A DNA stretch of 64,000 bases from Phaeodactylum tricornutum CCAP 1055/1 (taxonomy: Eukaryota > Bacillariophyta > Bacillariophyceae > Surirellales > Neidiaceae): assembly GCF_000150955.2 (NCBI RefSeq), contig NC_011677.1:659555-723554 (forward strand), in the 5' to 3' direction. A program made the position numbers and the translations under genes. The notes under the pieces are model-generated. The model worked only from the letters and a program-made list of their open reading frames with translations, did not search any database and had not been told where the DNA came from. Of the stretch, positions 39,799-49,090 are shown piece after piece; position 1 is the first letter of the stretch, and every line of letters starts with the position of its first letter.

Positions 39799-41023
39799 GT
39801 TCACAGCGTTCGCCTTCGGCCGAAGAACAAATATCAGGAGTTTTTGTGTGAGTTTCGAGATTTTGTCTTGGCCTGATGGACGACGAGACACCCCAATTGG
39901 GCTTTATTCATTTTTGTCTGGGTGCTTCCCAGTTTGTGTGTGACAAATGAACGGAGTTTGAAGCCAATCTACAGATCTCATTGGTCCATTATATGTTTTC
40001 AGTTAAACTACGATTATTAAATCTGAACAAGCAGAACTAAATCTGAAGGAAATCAAGGTTTCAGTATACCAAATTTATAGCACATCGATTCCCAAAAGGA
40101 AAATGAAACTCATGGCCCGCGCCATAGAAATAGATACAATCTGTATTTCATTCGAAAACAATCATAAAAAATCTGCACGCCAGCCATCTTTTAAAATTGG
40201 CCATTGAACCATGTTTTTTTTTCAACCTAACCTTTTTCATGTGTGTCGAAACAGAACAATATCATAAATCGTTAATGAAAGTCTCAATTTTTATTGCAAA
40301 CCTTTTGGGTGAGACATTGTTAAATCTTGTCACACATCGAATCTTCGTCGCCTTTCAGAGAGGCGGTAAGATTCTACCCCGAGGACGAAACTTACATGAC
40401 CTTACAGTTAATTCTGTATTTCTGCGTCCTCGTTTCGCCAACATTTCGGAAGCATGAGATATCCTACAAGAATAGTGTAGCATCGAAATGGGCAGTTGTT
40501 GCAAAATACTATTTGTGATAGGGCGAAACAATTGCCCCAAGATTGACAACGGATCAAGAGTCCGCTCGTATATCAAGTAAATCTGAAATCTTCTTCCGAA
40601 AAAAGGCGATTTCCCTCCTAGCAAAAAGATGCACGCATATGAAAGCTATATATGTCGCAACCTGCCAATACTCGGCATAGGTCAGGAAGGTACGGCATCG
40701 AAAACAGGCAACCTTTCTCTTGGAAGTTGATTCATTTCGGTCACCGTAATAAGTAGGTTCGGATTGTTTTTACTTTGTTGCAGTCACGTTCAATAGAGAG
40801 CTCAATCGCTTTCTAATGTATACCAATATTGAAAGCCTAGCTTTGTTCCGTTCGGAAGGAGCTGCGCTTTGATCAGTCAACTGTTTGTTTGTCACGGTGC
40901 AACGAGTAAGCCGTAGACACTCAAAGCAATGAAAGAAATTTACCAGAACACTTGATTTCTAGAAAGCAAACCGTCAAAAGCAATGAACTTTAGGAGCTTA
41001 GTTGAGCAAGGATACATCTAACT
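39799..41023. other. 1.2-kb A/T-rich gene-free region
   Basis: Nothing recognisable on either strand. It carries the promoter of the preceding minus-strand gene (right of 39798) and the 3' UTR of the SET-like/P4H gene. CCTTACAGTTAATTC near 40398 is a loose motif relative. Confidence 0.4.
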
Positions 41024-42911
41024 TCAGCGAGATGTGTCGAAACAAAATGAAAAGGCCGTTCGTTGTTGCTTCGACTCACGAATCGTGTTTTTGAGTATAA
41101 TTGCCTTTCTCTTCCGAAGACGGGCCAGTGGACTGCTGCTTCCATCATCGTGGTAAAGGAATGCAGCTATTACGTAGCGTCGCTTGTTTGTCACTGTTTC
41201 GCCGCCATGCAGCAAGTGCTCCCCTCGAAAACTAACGACCTCACCAATCCTTAGTTTGACAATTAGATCCTGATCGTAGAAGTACGTACCTCCTCCTTCG
41301 TAGTCCTCGTTCAACGCCAGTACGAATGAGTGGGTAGACTCGTCGGTGTGGACTGGCAAATGATTGGAGGACTGGCCAGCCTCGTACCGAACACAAAATG
41401 CATCATGCACATAATAGTTGGAGGAAGTACCAAACTGGTCTGCAAGTGTTGGAGCCATTGCGGTTTGAAACCAGTGGCGAAACCACTGCAACAGAGGTTC
41501 AACTTGATGAACAGGGACATCGTACGTGGGCACTGCATAATGGCGTTGCTGAGTCCAGCGGGCGCTTTCGGCCCAGACTATAATCTGCTTGCACGTCGTT
41601 TCGTCAAGTGCTTTCGCAAGGAAGGCTTGGGGTAAAAGTGGCTTCCACGTGGTCGGAACTGGAGGGAGCTTCGTCTCGCTTGCCTGTCCCCAGTATTGGT
41701 AGGCTCGCATTTTTTTATTTTGGAGGGAAATGCCCGCATGCTTGCTGCACGCCTCAGGATACATGTCCACTGCTCGCTTCCAAATCCGTTGCGCCTCGAG
41801 AAAGCTACAAGTCGAAAGTGCCACAGCGCCGAGGGCGTGCCACAACTCGGGATTTTCCGGTTCATCCTTCAAAGCCTTATCGTACAGCAGTTTTGCCTCG
41901 TGTGGCATACCAGAAAACATATAGAAGCGAGCCAAGATCTTTTGCTGCGATGTGTTGAGTTCGCTTAGCAGTCGAGAAGGGTCGACTTCGTACCGGCATC
42001 GTAGGCAACTACAAGATTCGCCCGAACGCTGTTCCACCAGGCGATCTCGCTGCTCGATTGACCTATTATTTTCAATAGCACAGATAGATACGGGATCGTT
42101 TTCTACAGTATCAAAAAGTGCCATAACCCCAATCTCCTTGCCACCAGAAACCATTTCCAGCTGTGCAGACGGGACGCAGGAATGCATCAATTGCACCCTA
42201 CGTAATTTACAAATAACTCCGTATGGTCGAGGAGTGTACTTGTCGTGTATCAACTTGATCAAAGACAGTACAGAAGATCGTTTCGGGGATAGATCTAGTC
42301 GACGCGCAAGAAGTTGTCTTTGAGTGGAGTTCAATAGTGGTATCTGACGCGAAGCGTAGTCCTGCAAGGGGTGATCTATCCATAGTATGTACTGATTTTG
42401 ATACACTTTTTGTACAAGACTTTTCCACCTTTCCAAGCTGATTTTATTAGCCACACACTTCCAAAAATGGATGATAGAAACGTTTTCGTCGAAGATATCG
42501 TGAGCGTATGATGGGAGGCCATCGAGAATTGTGTTCACTTGAAAATCGTCCTCCATAAACAGAAGCGATAGTGATGATGTTATGGCATAGACAAGATGCG
42601 AATCGTCTGTATGTACAACCTGAAAATGACGCCGGAGACGGGATCGTAAATCTTTAGGAAAGCTGGGTTTCGGCAGAGCCGGTACAGCAGAAGAGTCGGC
42701 ATCAAATAAAGGCAAATCTACAGAAAAATTAGAGTTCTCGTCTTCGACAAACACTGGCACAACGCAGTACACTGGAAGGGTTGTTATTTGCTCGCCTTTC
42801 TTGTAGTTCCCCATCAAAACGCCGTAGTATTCTATTCTCTACAATGAGCGAAAACGACGAGCCTCCCGCGAAGATTCGGATCGACGATGGTACCATTGTC
42901 GTCCGTCTCAT
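41024..42911 (-). CDS. SET-like / TPR / prolyl 4-hydroxylase fusion protein
   Basis: Main exon 41024-42838; an ATG within it lies at 42814. Upstream of that ATG the frame stays open to an acceptor-like CATTGTAG|AGA at 42838 and reads RIEYYGVLMGNYKKGEQI, like the GV.A...KKGE start of SET domains, so a first exon (perhaps ATG at 42911 to ...ACAATG|GTACCA) is inferred. Residues about 5-280 resemble a SMYD-type SET domain: LMHSCVPSAQLEM (compare NHSCxPNA) and a post-SET-like SCSCLRC. A GEE..I.Y catalytic strand is not evident, so methyltransferase activity is doubtful. Residues about 285-365 hold two TPR-like units (KILARFYMFSGMPHEAKLLYDKAL, LWHALGAVALSTCSFLEAQRIWKRAV). Residues about 395-560 are a P4H cupin with HTD iron ligands (H489, D491), YEGGGTYFYD and distal His in HLLHGGE (H536). 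Confidence 0.75.
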
Positions 42912-43423
42912 AAATCTTTCTTATAAGCTAATTACTCTAACTGTAAATTCACGGTCAGAGATCGCATCATGTCACTATCAATTTGTGCTCGAAGACGTTT
43001 AGATGTCCGAAATGGCGGCATACTCGTGACCTAGGGCGGGACTTCTCCAGAACCACAAATTTCTGGGATCGTTCCCAGGACGAAACAGACCAATCTGACT
43101 GTAAGTTCCACGAGTTTGTGCCTTTTCTTCCCGTCATGTTCGGGTCAGTTTCTCATCACTGGAGGTAGAGACCATGGCTTTCGAGGAGCGCCCCGCCTTT
43201 TTGAGGCCGAGGGCATGTATGCTTCTTGGGGAAATTCCCCGGACGTAAAGGCAGAGAGTGTCAATTCGGAAACGATTACCTGCCCTTGGTCCGTTTTTGG
43301 CTGAGACCGCAAGGGAGCTTTTGCGGGCCGGGTTGCAGCCGTCACAGCAAAGTTATGCTTGCACTAACACAACGGGGATTACTCCTACTCTCATAGTGTT
43401 GAGGAACTCTTGTCATTCATTTT
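42912..43423. other. Intergenic region upstream of tRNA-Sec
   Basis: 512 bp; includes the SET-like/P4H promoter and whatever drives the tRNA. ACTGTAAATTCACGGTCAG near 42939 and TCTGACTGTAAG near 43093 are variants of the dispersed motif. TTTT occurs just before the tRNA. Open frames at 43116-43345 on both strands have no recognisable domain. Confidence 0.4.
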
Positions 43424-43512
43424 GTGTGCATGACCCTGCTTGGTAGTGGGCTTTGGCTTCAAACCAAAGGGGGATGAAATACGCCCAGCAGTTCGATTCT
43501 GCCTTGCGCACG
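43424..43512 (+). tRNA. tRNA-Sec: Selenocysteine tRNA, anticodon UCA
   Basis: 89 nt that fold with the eukaryotic 9/4 tRNA-Sec geometry. Acceptor GTGTGCATG (43424-43432) pairs with CTTGCGCAC (43503-43511) over nine positions with one G-U and one U-U mismatch, the same place as the U-U in human tRNA-Sec as I recall it; discriminator G512 also matches. The D arm is a six-pair stem CCTGCT/AGTGGG with loop TGGT. The anticodon arm is TTTGG-CTTCAAA-CCAAA, loop identical to vertebrate tRNA-Sec, anticodon TCA at 43459-43461. A long variable arm (43470-43487, GGG...CCC) and a four-pair T stem GCAG-TTCGATT-CTGC follow. CCA is not encoded. No clear T4 terminator is visible within about 100 bp downstream. 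It charges with Ser, then is converted to Sec via PSTK/SepSecS and reads UGA with a SECIS element. Confidence 0.92.
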
Positions 43513-44702
43513 TCACCAAAAAACGCCGCACAGCTCTTCAGCGCCATTTCGAGTAGGTGATTAGGAGGCGATTTGCTAAGTGATTCTGGCAACAGCGAAA
43601 TTTCGATGAAGAATGTTCCTTTAAATTATGTTGTCAAAGAATTACCTCGTTTGTCTTCAGAACCTTAAGACGCATGGTGCATTTGCATTATCCCTTCGTA
43701 GCGAGAAAGCCACCGAACTCCACTTCCCCACACTCGAAACAAGAGTTGCAACGGGCATGTGCAGCATCTACCGATCGTGCCAGTACTGTTCGGAAGAGGC
43801 ACTCTCGACGAAGACTGACCAGAACTCTCCATGAAATAATGCTCCCTTCATCCTAACTCTTACGACGTTCATTTGGCATAACAGCAACCAAAGTATACAG
43901 GGTCTCGCGAGAGGAACAATTCGTTGTGCAGTGTGGAAGGCAGACAAGCTAGCTAGTGATAGTTACAAAAACTACATCATGAGTAGCTGCATCAGGAAAA
44001 CCAGTCTCGCGGACGAACGATTCACTGCGCAGTGGAGCAAGACAGACTCGCCATCTTGTGGTAGTTTATGTCCAACTCTTGTTATGAATGTTTGCATCCA
44101 ACCTTTTTTTAAAATAGTATTTCGCTATGTTTGTACAGATTCACATAACGCAGCGATTCTGCAGAAGTCGAGTATTGTTGCCGTTGAATCAAGCAGGTTT
44201 CACTGTCAGTGGATCTGCTGCCAAAAGACAATATCTTTTGTTTGGTGGTTCTTTACAGAACTCGCCGTCGGTTTTTTTTAACCATAGTAGATGAACTTGC
44301 ATTGGCATTGTTAGGATTTCCGCTGATTTTGAATCTTTAATGCAAGGAAGAGTCATCGTCAAGTCTCCTCATTGACACGCTCCCATGGGGTTCCGGACCG
44401 TGAAACAAGCACACAACCTCCGGGAGACTTTTGATGTCTATTCGTCAAAGTGAAGTGGTACCTTGCCGTGTGACGTCACGACAAAAACGGTGACGCATAA
44501 ATTCTGCGTATTTCCACGTAAGCATAGAAAGGCAGAAAAGCGTTGCGTGGTGAATGAAACCTTACCTTCGAAAGTTCGGTTTCTCGACAAGCCAGATTGT
44601 TTGTTCACAAGCTATCGTTCGCATTGATGTGAGGCAATCATAAAAACTTTAGCACTTCTACATTGGACGACGTTTTCTTGAAAAGTCAGTGGAGCCCCCG
44701 AT
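43513..44702. other. Intergenic region downstream of tRNA-Sec
   Basis: 1190 bp; no gene supported. A 116-codon plus-strand frame (43931-44281) has no recognisable domain and a K/S/C-rich composition unlike neighbours. Contains the promoter of the propeller gene. Confidence 0.4.
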
Positions 44703-46771
44703 ATGAGTGTGACTCGCATGATGATCCGTCATGGCTTTCGTCTCGAAGTAATGCCGCCCATTATAGCCGACGTACCCAGTTTCCAAGACACTCTTCTTCG
44801 AAACCTTTCCTGGGAATGCCCCGGGCCTTCACGCGCATTCCATCCGGTCTGCATCGTGGAAAAGATCTTGTACCGTAACCCTTCCGATTTTGCTTGGCAT
44901 CACATCGGGCTTCTTTTGGCGGTGTCGATTGTACCTCTCTTGCTCGTCATCTGTTTTGCGTTCGAGTTGAAGATAGTTGATTTCGGTCTTTTCGGTGAAC
45001 CCTATAATCAGGCCAAGACTGCTGATGTTGCGGTTCCCCGGGATATTGCTCACAAACCGAGCGAACGAGAAATCGCAGACACTGATTCAGAGCACAGCGA
45101 TGAAGAACCTCTAGGATGGTCTCCTTCAAGCCCACTTGCGATTGGCGACGAAAGCGTGGTGTGTTGGACTCCAAGAACTGCAGAAGAGGATTCATTCGTT
45201 TTGACTCCTCAGGTTGCTGAAGAGGAAATTCTTGCAATTGAAGATGGCGAGCACCAAGATGAAGAGGGTGTAGTTGAAGATCAAGATACTTCAGCTACAA
45301 AAGAAGGACCAGAAGAGCTCGTTGCAAATGATGAGGTTTCTAACGAAGACACAGAAGCCCGTGTTTTGTTCTCGGACGAAGATGAATATGTCGAGCCGAA
45401 GTCGTTGGTTCAAGATGTCGCTGTCGAGACAATGTGGATAAAGAGAAATCAAGCAGCGCAAGGTTGCTTCGCCGACTGGACTGCCTCAGCCGTGGCTTTG
45501 TCAACCGACGGCGATGTAGCGGCCATGGCAATTCCTGGAGTTGGACAGTGCAGCGTAGTGCGTGTGGTCCAATATGATGCGGAAGGTGGACATTGGAACA
45601 GTTATGGTCAAGAAATTAAAGTATTGGTAGGCCACTCCGAAAAGAGCATAGCGCTCTCTGGGGACGGAAAGATCCTTGCGGTTGCTTCTTCCAGCACCCC
45701 TGCTACCGACGGTTCTGCCCTCGTCAAGGTTTTCCAGTACAACGAAGTGTCTGCTGCATGGGAAATTGTTGTTGTGATTCCGGGATTTTCAAAGGATACG
45801 CTTGGTGGACGAATCGCTTTATCAAAAGATGGTTCGATGCTTGCTGCCACTTCTTTGGCTCCTCCGAATGAGCCTTCGTTTCTAAGTAAGACAAAAACGT
45901 ACCGAATTCTACCACAGAAGGAATGCTTTATTCAGATGGGTCAGGATATTTATGGAAGCTACGGTAAGAATGATTGCTTGGCGTTACCATAATCCTGTTT
46001 GCGTCTGCTGATCTTTTTCATGATTCTATACAGGCATTGGTGACGATCTTGCGCTCTCTGACAACGGGACCACGCTGGTATTAGGAGCCTCCAAGCACAA
46101 CTCATGGCGAGGACAAGTAGCTGTATGGAGTTACGATAATTCCGAAAACTACTGGCGCCAACTCGGTCAAACTCACGAACTGGATGGAGAGAATCCAGGA
46201 GACCGAGCGGGCTTTGTCTCCATCGCCGGGGATGGTTCGAAGATTGCCATTGGATCTCCCGCGAACGATGAAAAGTAAGTAGTCTGTTACACAAGTACAT
46301 AACTTCCTTCTTGGAAAGCCGACTAACGACCAACTTGGTATTCTGCGCAGTGGTCTTTTAACGGGCAAAGTCCGAGTATTACAATACTCCAGCACGGAAT
46401 GTTGCTGGAAACCTATGGGCCAGATTTTGGGAGATAAAGAAGGTGAAGAGCTTGGCAGTGCTGTCTCGTTGTCGAACGATGGTTTGTCATTGGCGGTGTC
46501 TAGTAACGAGGTCCAAAGTGACGAACACACTTCAGGCGTGGCTCGCATGTACCAGTACGACCTGCCTACTTCCTCCTGGAAGCAGGTTGGTAAAGATATC
46601 AGTGGTGTGATGGGCCAGGAAACCGGAAGTAGAATTGGGAAGTCTTTGTATGGCTCCGTAATTTCTCTAGCTGCGAACGGTAAGGCCTTGGCGGTGTGCC
46701 CACGGCTCAATACGACAGAGGATCCGCTAGGACATGTCCAGATCTTCCACCTGCTGGAGTCGGAAACATAG
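44703..46771 (+). CDS. Membrane-anchored beta-propeller protein, three exons
   Basis: Exons 44703-45963, 46034-46274 and 46351-46771 join in frame (TACG|GTAAGA...ATACAG|GC; GAAAA|GTAAGT...GCGCAG|T) for 640 residues. A single hydrophobic helix (HHIGLLLAVSIVPLLLVICFAF, about 63-84) follows a short N-terminus with no signal peptide, suggesting a type II membrane protein. Next is an acidic stalk of about 150 residues (E/D-rich). Residues about 250-640 are repeats of the form (A)LS.DG..(L)AV......V.V.QY.....W...GQ.I.G, e.g. SAVALSTDGDVAAMAIPG, DDLALSDNGTTLVLGASK, SAVSLSNDGLSLAVSS. These resemble FG-GAP/Kelch-like propellers that are abundant in diatoms, probably extracellular or luminal. Ligand is unknown. 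The last blade is shorter and ends at LLESET. Confidence 0.8.
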
Positions 46772-47022
46772 GTTGTTGCATTGCTTTGAACGTACACACA
46801 CCAATGAAGACACAAAGAAAGCTTTAACCATCTCCCATGACCACAGCTTCAATATCTTGCATCCATAATGTTTATATAAAAATATTTGCTTCATTATTTA
46901 TGGCTTATGCCATGCAATTTATATGATAATCTGTGTGGGTGTTTCAGAGTAAGCGTGATCACATACAGATAAAAGCCTCAGCAAGAGGGTCTGTACTCGT
47001 AGTCAAGTCGAATGAAATCCTA

Positions 47023-48390
47023 CTATAGCTTAGCGAGTATAGAGCTGGGACCTGTCTTCAACAAGCCATGCGATTGCAGAGCTTGAGTCAGAAGTTGTAC
47101 CAACCACTGCACTTCTGAAGTGCAATTGTGTGAGTGTAAAACGATACGAATACGCTCTTGACCGACTGGCACGGTCGGAGACTTGATGGGATACAAACGC
47201 AACTGCTGACGTGACAGCTGGTGAACGGTGTCGCATATGGCGGCACAAGTCGCGTTGCCTGGAATAAGCAACGCCTGGATTGGTGATGTTGACGGTGACA
47301 AAGCAAGGTCGGTGCGAGAGGCTCCATGAAGATTCAGTGCCGATAACAGCAGTGATCGAAACACCTGCACCAGTTGAAATAGATGAGTGCGCAACGAATC
47401 GCCGCGAGTACTCGCCATCGTGTCGTAGGCGCAATCGATGGATACGAGCGAATGCATCGGCAAGGATGTGGAATAAATTACAGGGTATCCAAAGTTTAAA
47501 AGGTAAGATTTCAAGATTGTACTGCCACAGATAACAGCCCCATGACAACCAGCAGCCTTTCCGAAGGTATAGATGGAAGCAAGTAACGCAGGGTGGCTGT
47601 TGAGTGTTTGATGTTCCTTCGATAGTACACCCAAGCCCCGAAAACCGAAAACACCCAAACCGTGTGCTTCGTCTACGACGACACTGGCATTGCACTCTAA
47701 GGCCACATCAAGCAAGGAGTGTAGCGGCGCGACATCACCGTCCATACTGTAGACGCTTTCAGCTAAAATGACGATTTCAGGAGCATCTTGTACAATCGAG
47801 TCCAAAACGCTTCGCAAATCTTCGACATTGTTGTGACGAAAGGAAAACGTTTGTTTACGCAAAGTGCTTTGTTGGTCTGCCGCACTGTTTGTCAATGACT
47901 GTTGTTGCCACAAGCGAATCCCCATATGCAGTGAGTTATGAATGTATTCATCATAGACAATGATGCGACATGGCAAACAGGACACCATGGTCAGGTTGGC
48001 ATCGTATCCCGAATTACACAATAGTGCGGCTTCTCGACGGTGCAGTAGAGCCAATTTTGACTCGAGATCATGAAACATACCACTATCACCGGATAGTAAT
48101 CGCGATCCGGTTGCGCCGAGTACGGCCCGTGTTGCGTAGGGCGCTTCGGTTTCGTCGTGTGGTCGTTCTGCGAAGAGGTCGTTGTAAGTCCTTTGAACCA
48201 GCTTGTGTTGAGTCGTACTGTGCGCCAATCCCAGATAGTCGTTGCTAGAAAAATCAACCACTTTCCCTGTGGGCAACGCATGCTTCGTAGAATCGTTTGT
48301 GAAAGTACCAAGGGAGGGAAGCTGTCTTAGTTTTCCGGTCTGTATGCGCCGCTCCAGAGCCTTTCGCATGTTATCTCCAACCCAATCCAT
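47023..48390 (-). CDS. BIOF: 8-amino-7-oxononanoate (KAPA) synthase, probably peroxisomal
   Basis: 455 residues from ATG at 48390; the frame opens earlier at a TTG. PLP enzyme of the alpha-oxoamine synthase family that joins pimeloyl-thioester and alanine in biotin synthesis. Key features: VDFSSNDYLGLA, LGATGSRLLSGDSGMFHDLE, DEYIHNSLHMGIRL, ESVYSMDGDVAPL, VVVDEAHGLGVFG.RGLGV and the PLP lysine in YTFGKAAGCHGA. BioF is favoured over ALA synthase, KBL and serine palmitoyltransferase by length, the SSNDYLGLA start and the overall wording, but these relatives are similar. The C-terminus is AKL, a PTS1 peroxisomal signal; plant and fungal KAPA synthases are peroxisomal, so this fits. An upstream exon cannot be excluded. 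Confidence 0.86.
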   Translation of the reverse strand: MDWVGDNMRKALERRIQTGKLRQLPSLGTFTNDSTKHALPTGKVVDFSSNDYLGLAHSTTQHKLVQRTYNDLFAERPHDETEAPYATRAVLGATGSRLLSGDSGMFHDLESKLALLHRREAALLCNSGYDANLTMVSCLPCRIIVYDEYIHNSLHMGIRLWQQQSLTNSAADQQSTLRKQTFSFRHNNVEDLRSVLDSIVQDAPEIVILAESVYSMDGDVAPLHSLLDVALECNASVVVDEAHGLGVFGFRGLGVLSKEHQTLNSHPALLASIYTFGKAAGCHGAVICGSTILKSYLLNFGYPVIYSTSLPMHSLVSIDCAYDTMASTRGDSLRTHLFQLVQVFRSLLLSALNLHGASRTDLALSPSTSPIQALLIPGNATCAAICDTVHQLSRQQLRLYPIKSPTVPVGQERIRIVLHSHNCTSEVQWLVQLLTQALQSHGLLKTGPSSILAKL

Positions 48391-48710
48391 CTCGCACAAC
48401 CATTCCGAGGAAAGCTCGCAGAAGTTGTGTTGGATCGCCGATAGAAGTCTCTTGGCAATCAATTATGGAACCCTCGAAGACACCGGGTGTCTCCGTATGC
48501 ATATGAGAAGTAGTAATTCCTCTGACTGACGGTGAATACAAACATGACACATCGTGATGACTGTGAATTGAAGATTTGATGGACAAACGTCGACGCCAGT
48601 GAAACCTGGCGCTAATAGTAACACTTACTGGCAAGGATAATGTACGACACTAATTTCGACGAATTATATTTATTGGATTTCCATATTATTTAGCATACTG
48701 GACACAATAG
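48391..48710. promoter_or_regulatory. Divergent region between KAPA synthase and a small plus-strand exon
   Basis: 320 bp. Contains the KAPA synthase promoter, an exact ATGACTGTGAAT motif at 48557-48568, and presumably the missing first exon(s) of the small gene that follows, which I could not fix. Confidence 0.35.
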
Positions 48711-48953
48711 AGCATATCTGCGGGTTTCGTCCGGATTTCTGTCGCCGCGGGAGCTACCGCCTTAGTCTCGCGTCTAAAGCCCACGATCAACATTACGAAC
48801 TACGGCGATGTGCTGTCTTTGGAACAAATTTACCTGCAGCAGAAACCAACACCAGAGCGCAAGATCGCCACAACGATTGGTTTTGTGATCGGAAGAAAAT
48901 ACTTTCCGTTTATGCGTTGGCTGATCCATAGCGGAAAACACCCAAAAGTGTAA
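48711..48953 (+). CDS. Small protein (about 80 residues visible), 5' exon unresolved
   Basis: An open exon begins after an acceptor-like ACAATAG|AGC at 48711 and ends at TAA 48951-48953. It encodes SISAGFVRISVAAGATALVSRLKPTINITNY..., then YGDVLSLEQIYLQQKPTPERKIATTI and ends GRKYFPFMRWLIHSGKHPKV. The composition is protein-like, unlike random frames here: regular hydrophobics and a basic C-terminus, consistent with a short mitochondrial or membrane-associated subunit. No ATG lies in frame upstream before a stop, so a first exon must be spliced on. AAAGT|GTAAGC at the 3' end is also a possible donor, so the gene might continue. The family is not recognised. Confidence 0.5.
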   Translation, partial: SISAGFVRISVAAGATALVSRLKPTINITNYGDVLSLEQIYLQQKPTPERKIATTIGFVIGRKYFPFMRWLIHSGKHPKV

Positions 48954-49090
48954 GCAGTCTCACATTTTCGTCTGTCCGGTTTCGAGTCATCCGCGCACTT
49001 GTACATTGGAGAGCTCTCTGTAACTAACAGCGAATATACACATCGAGTTCTAGCTCTTTAAAAAAAAAGAGTCGACTTGGTCTACACACC

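Noticed and set aside
43116-43345. Overlapping frames on both strands just upstream of tRNA-Sec
   Set aside because: Mutually overlapping, short and without recognisable domains; best explained as chance.
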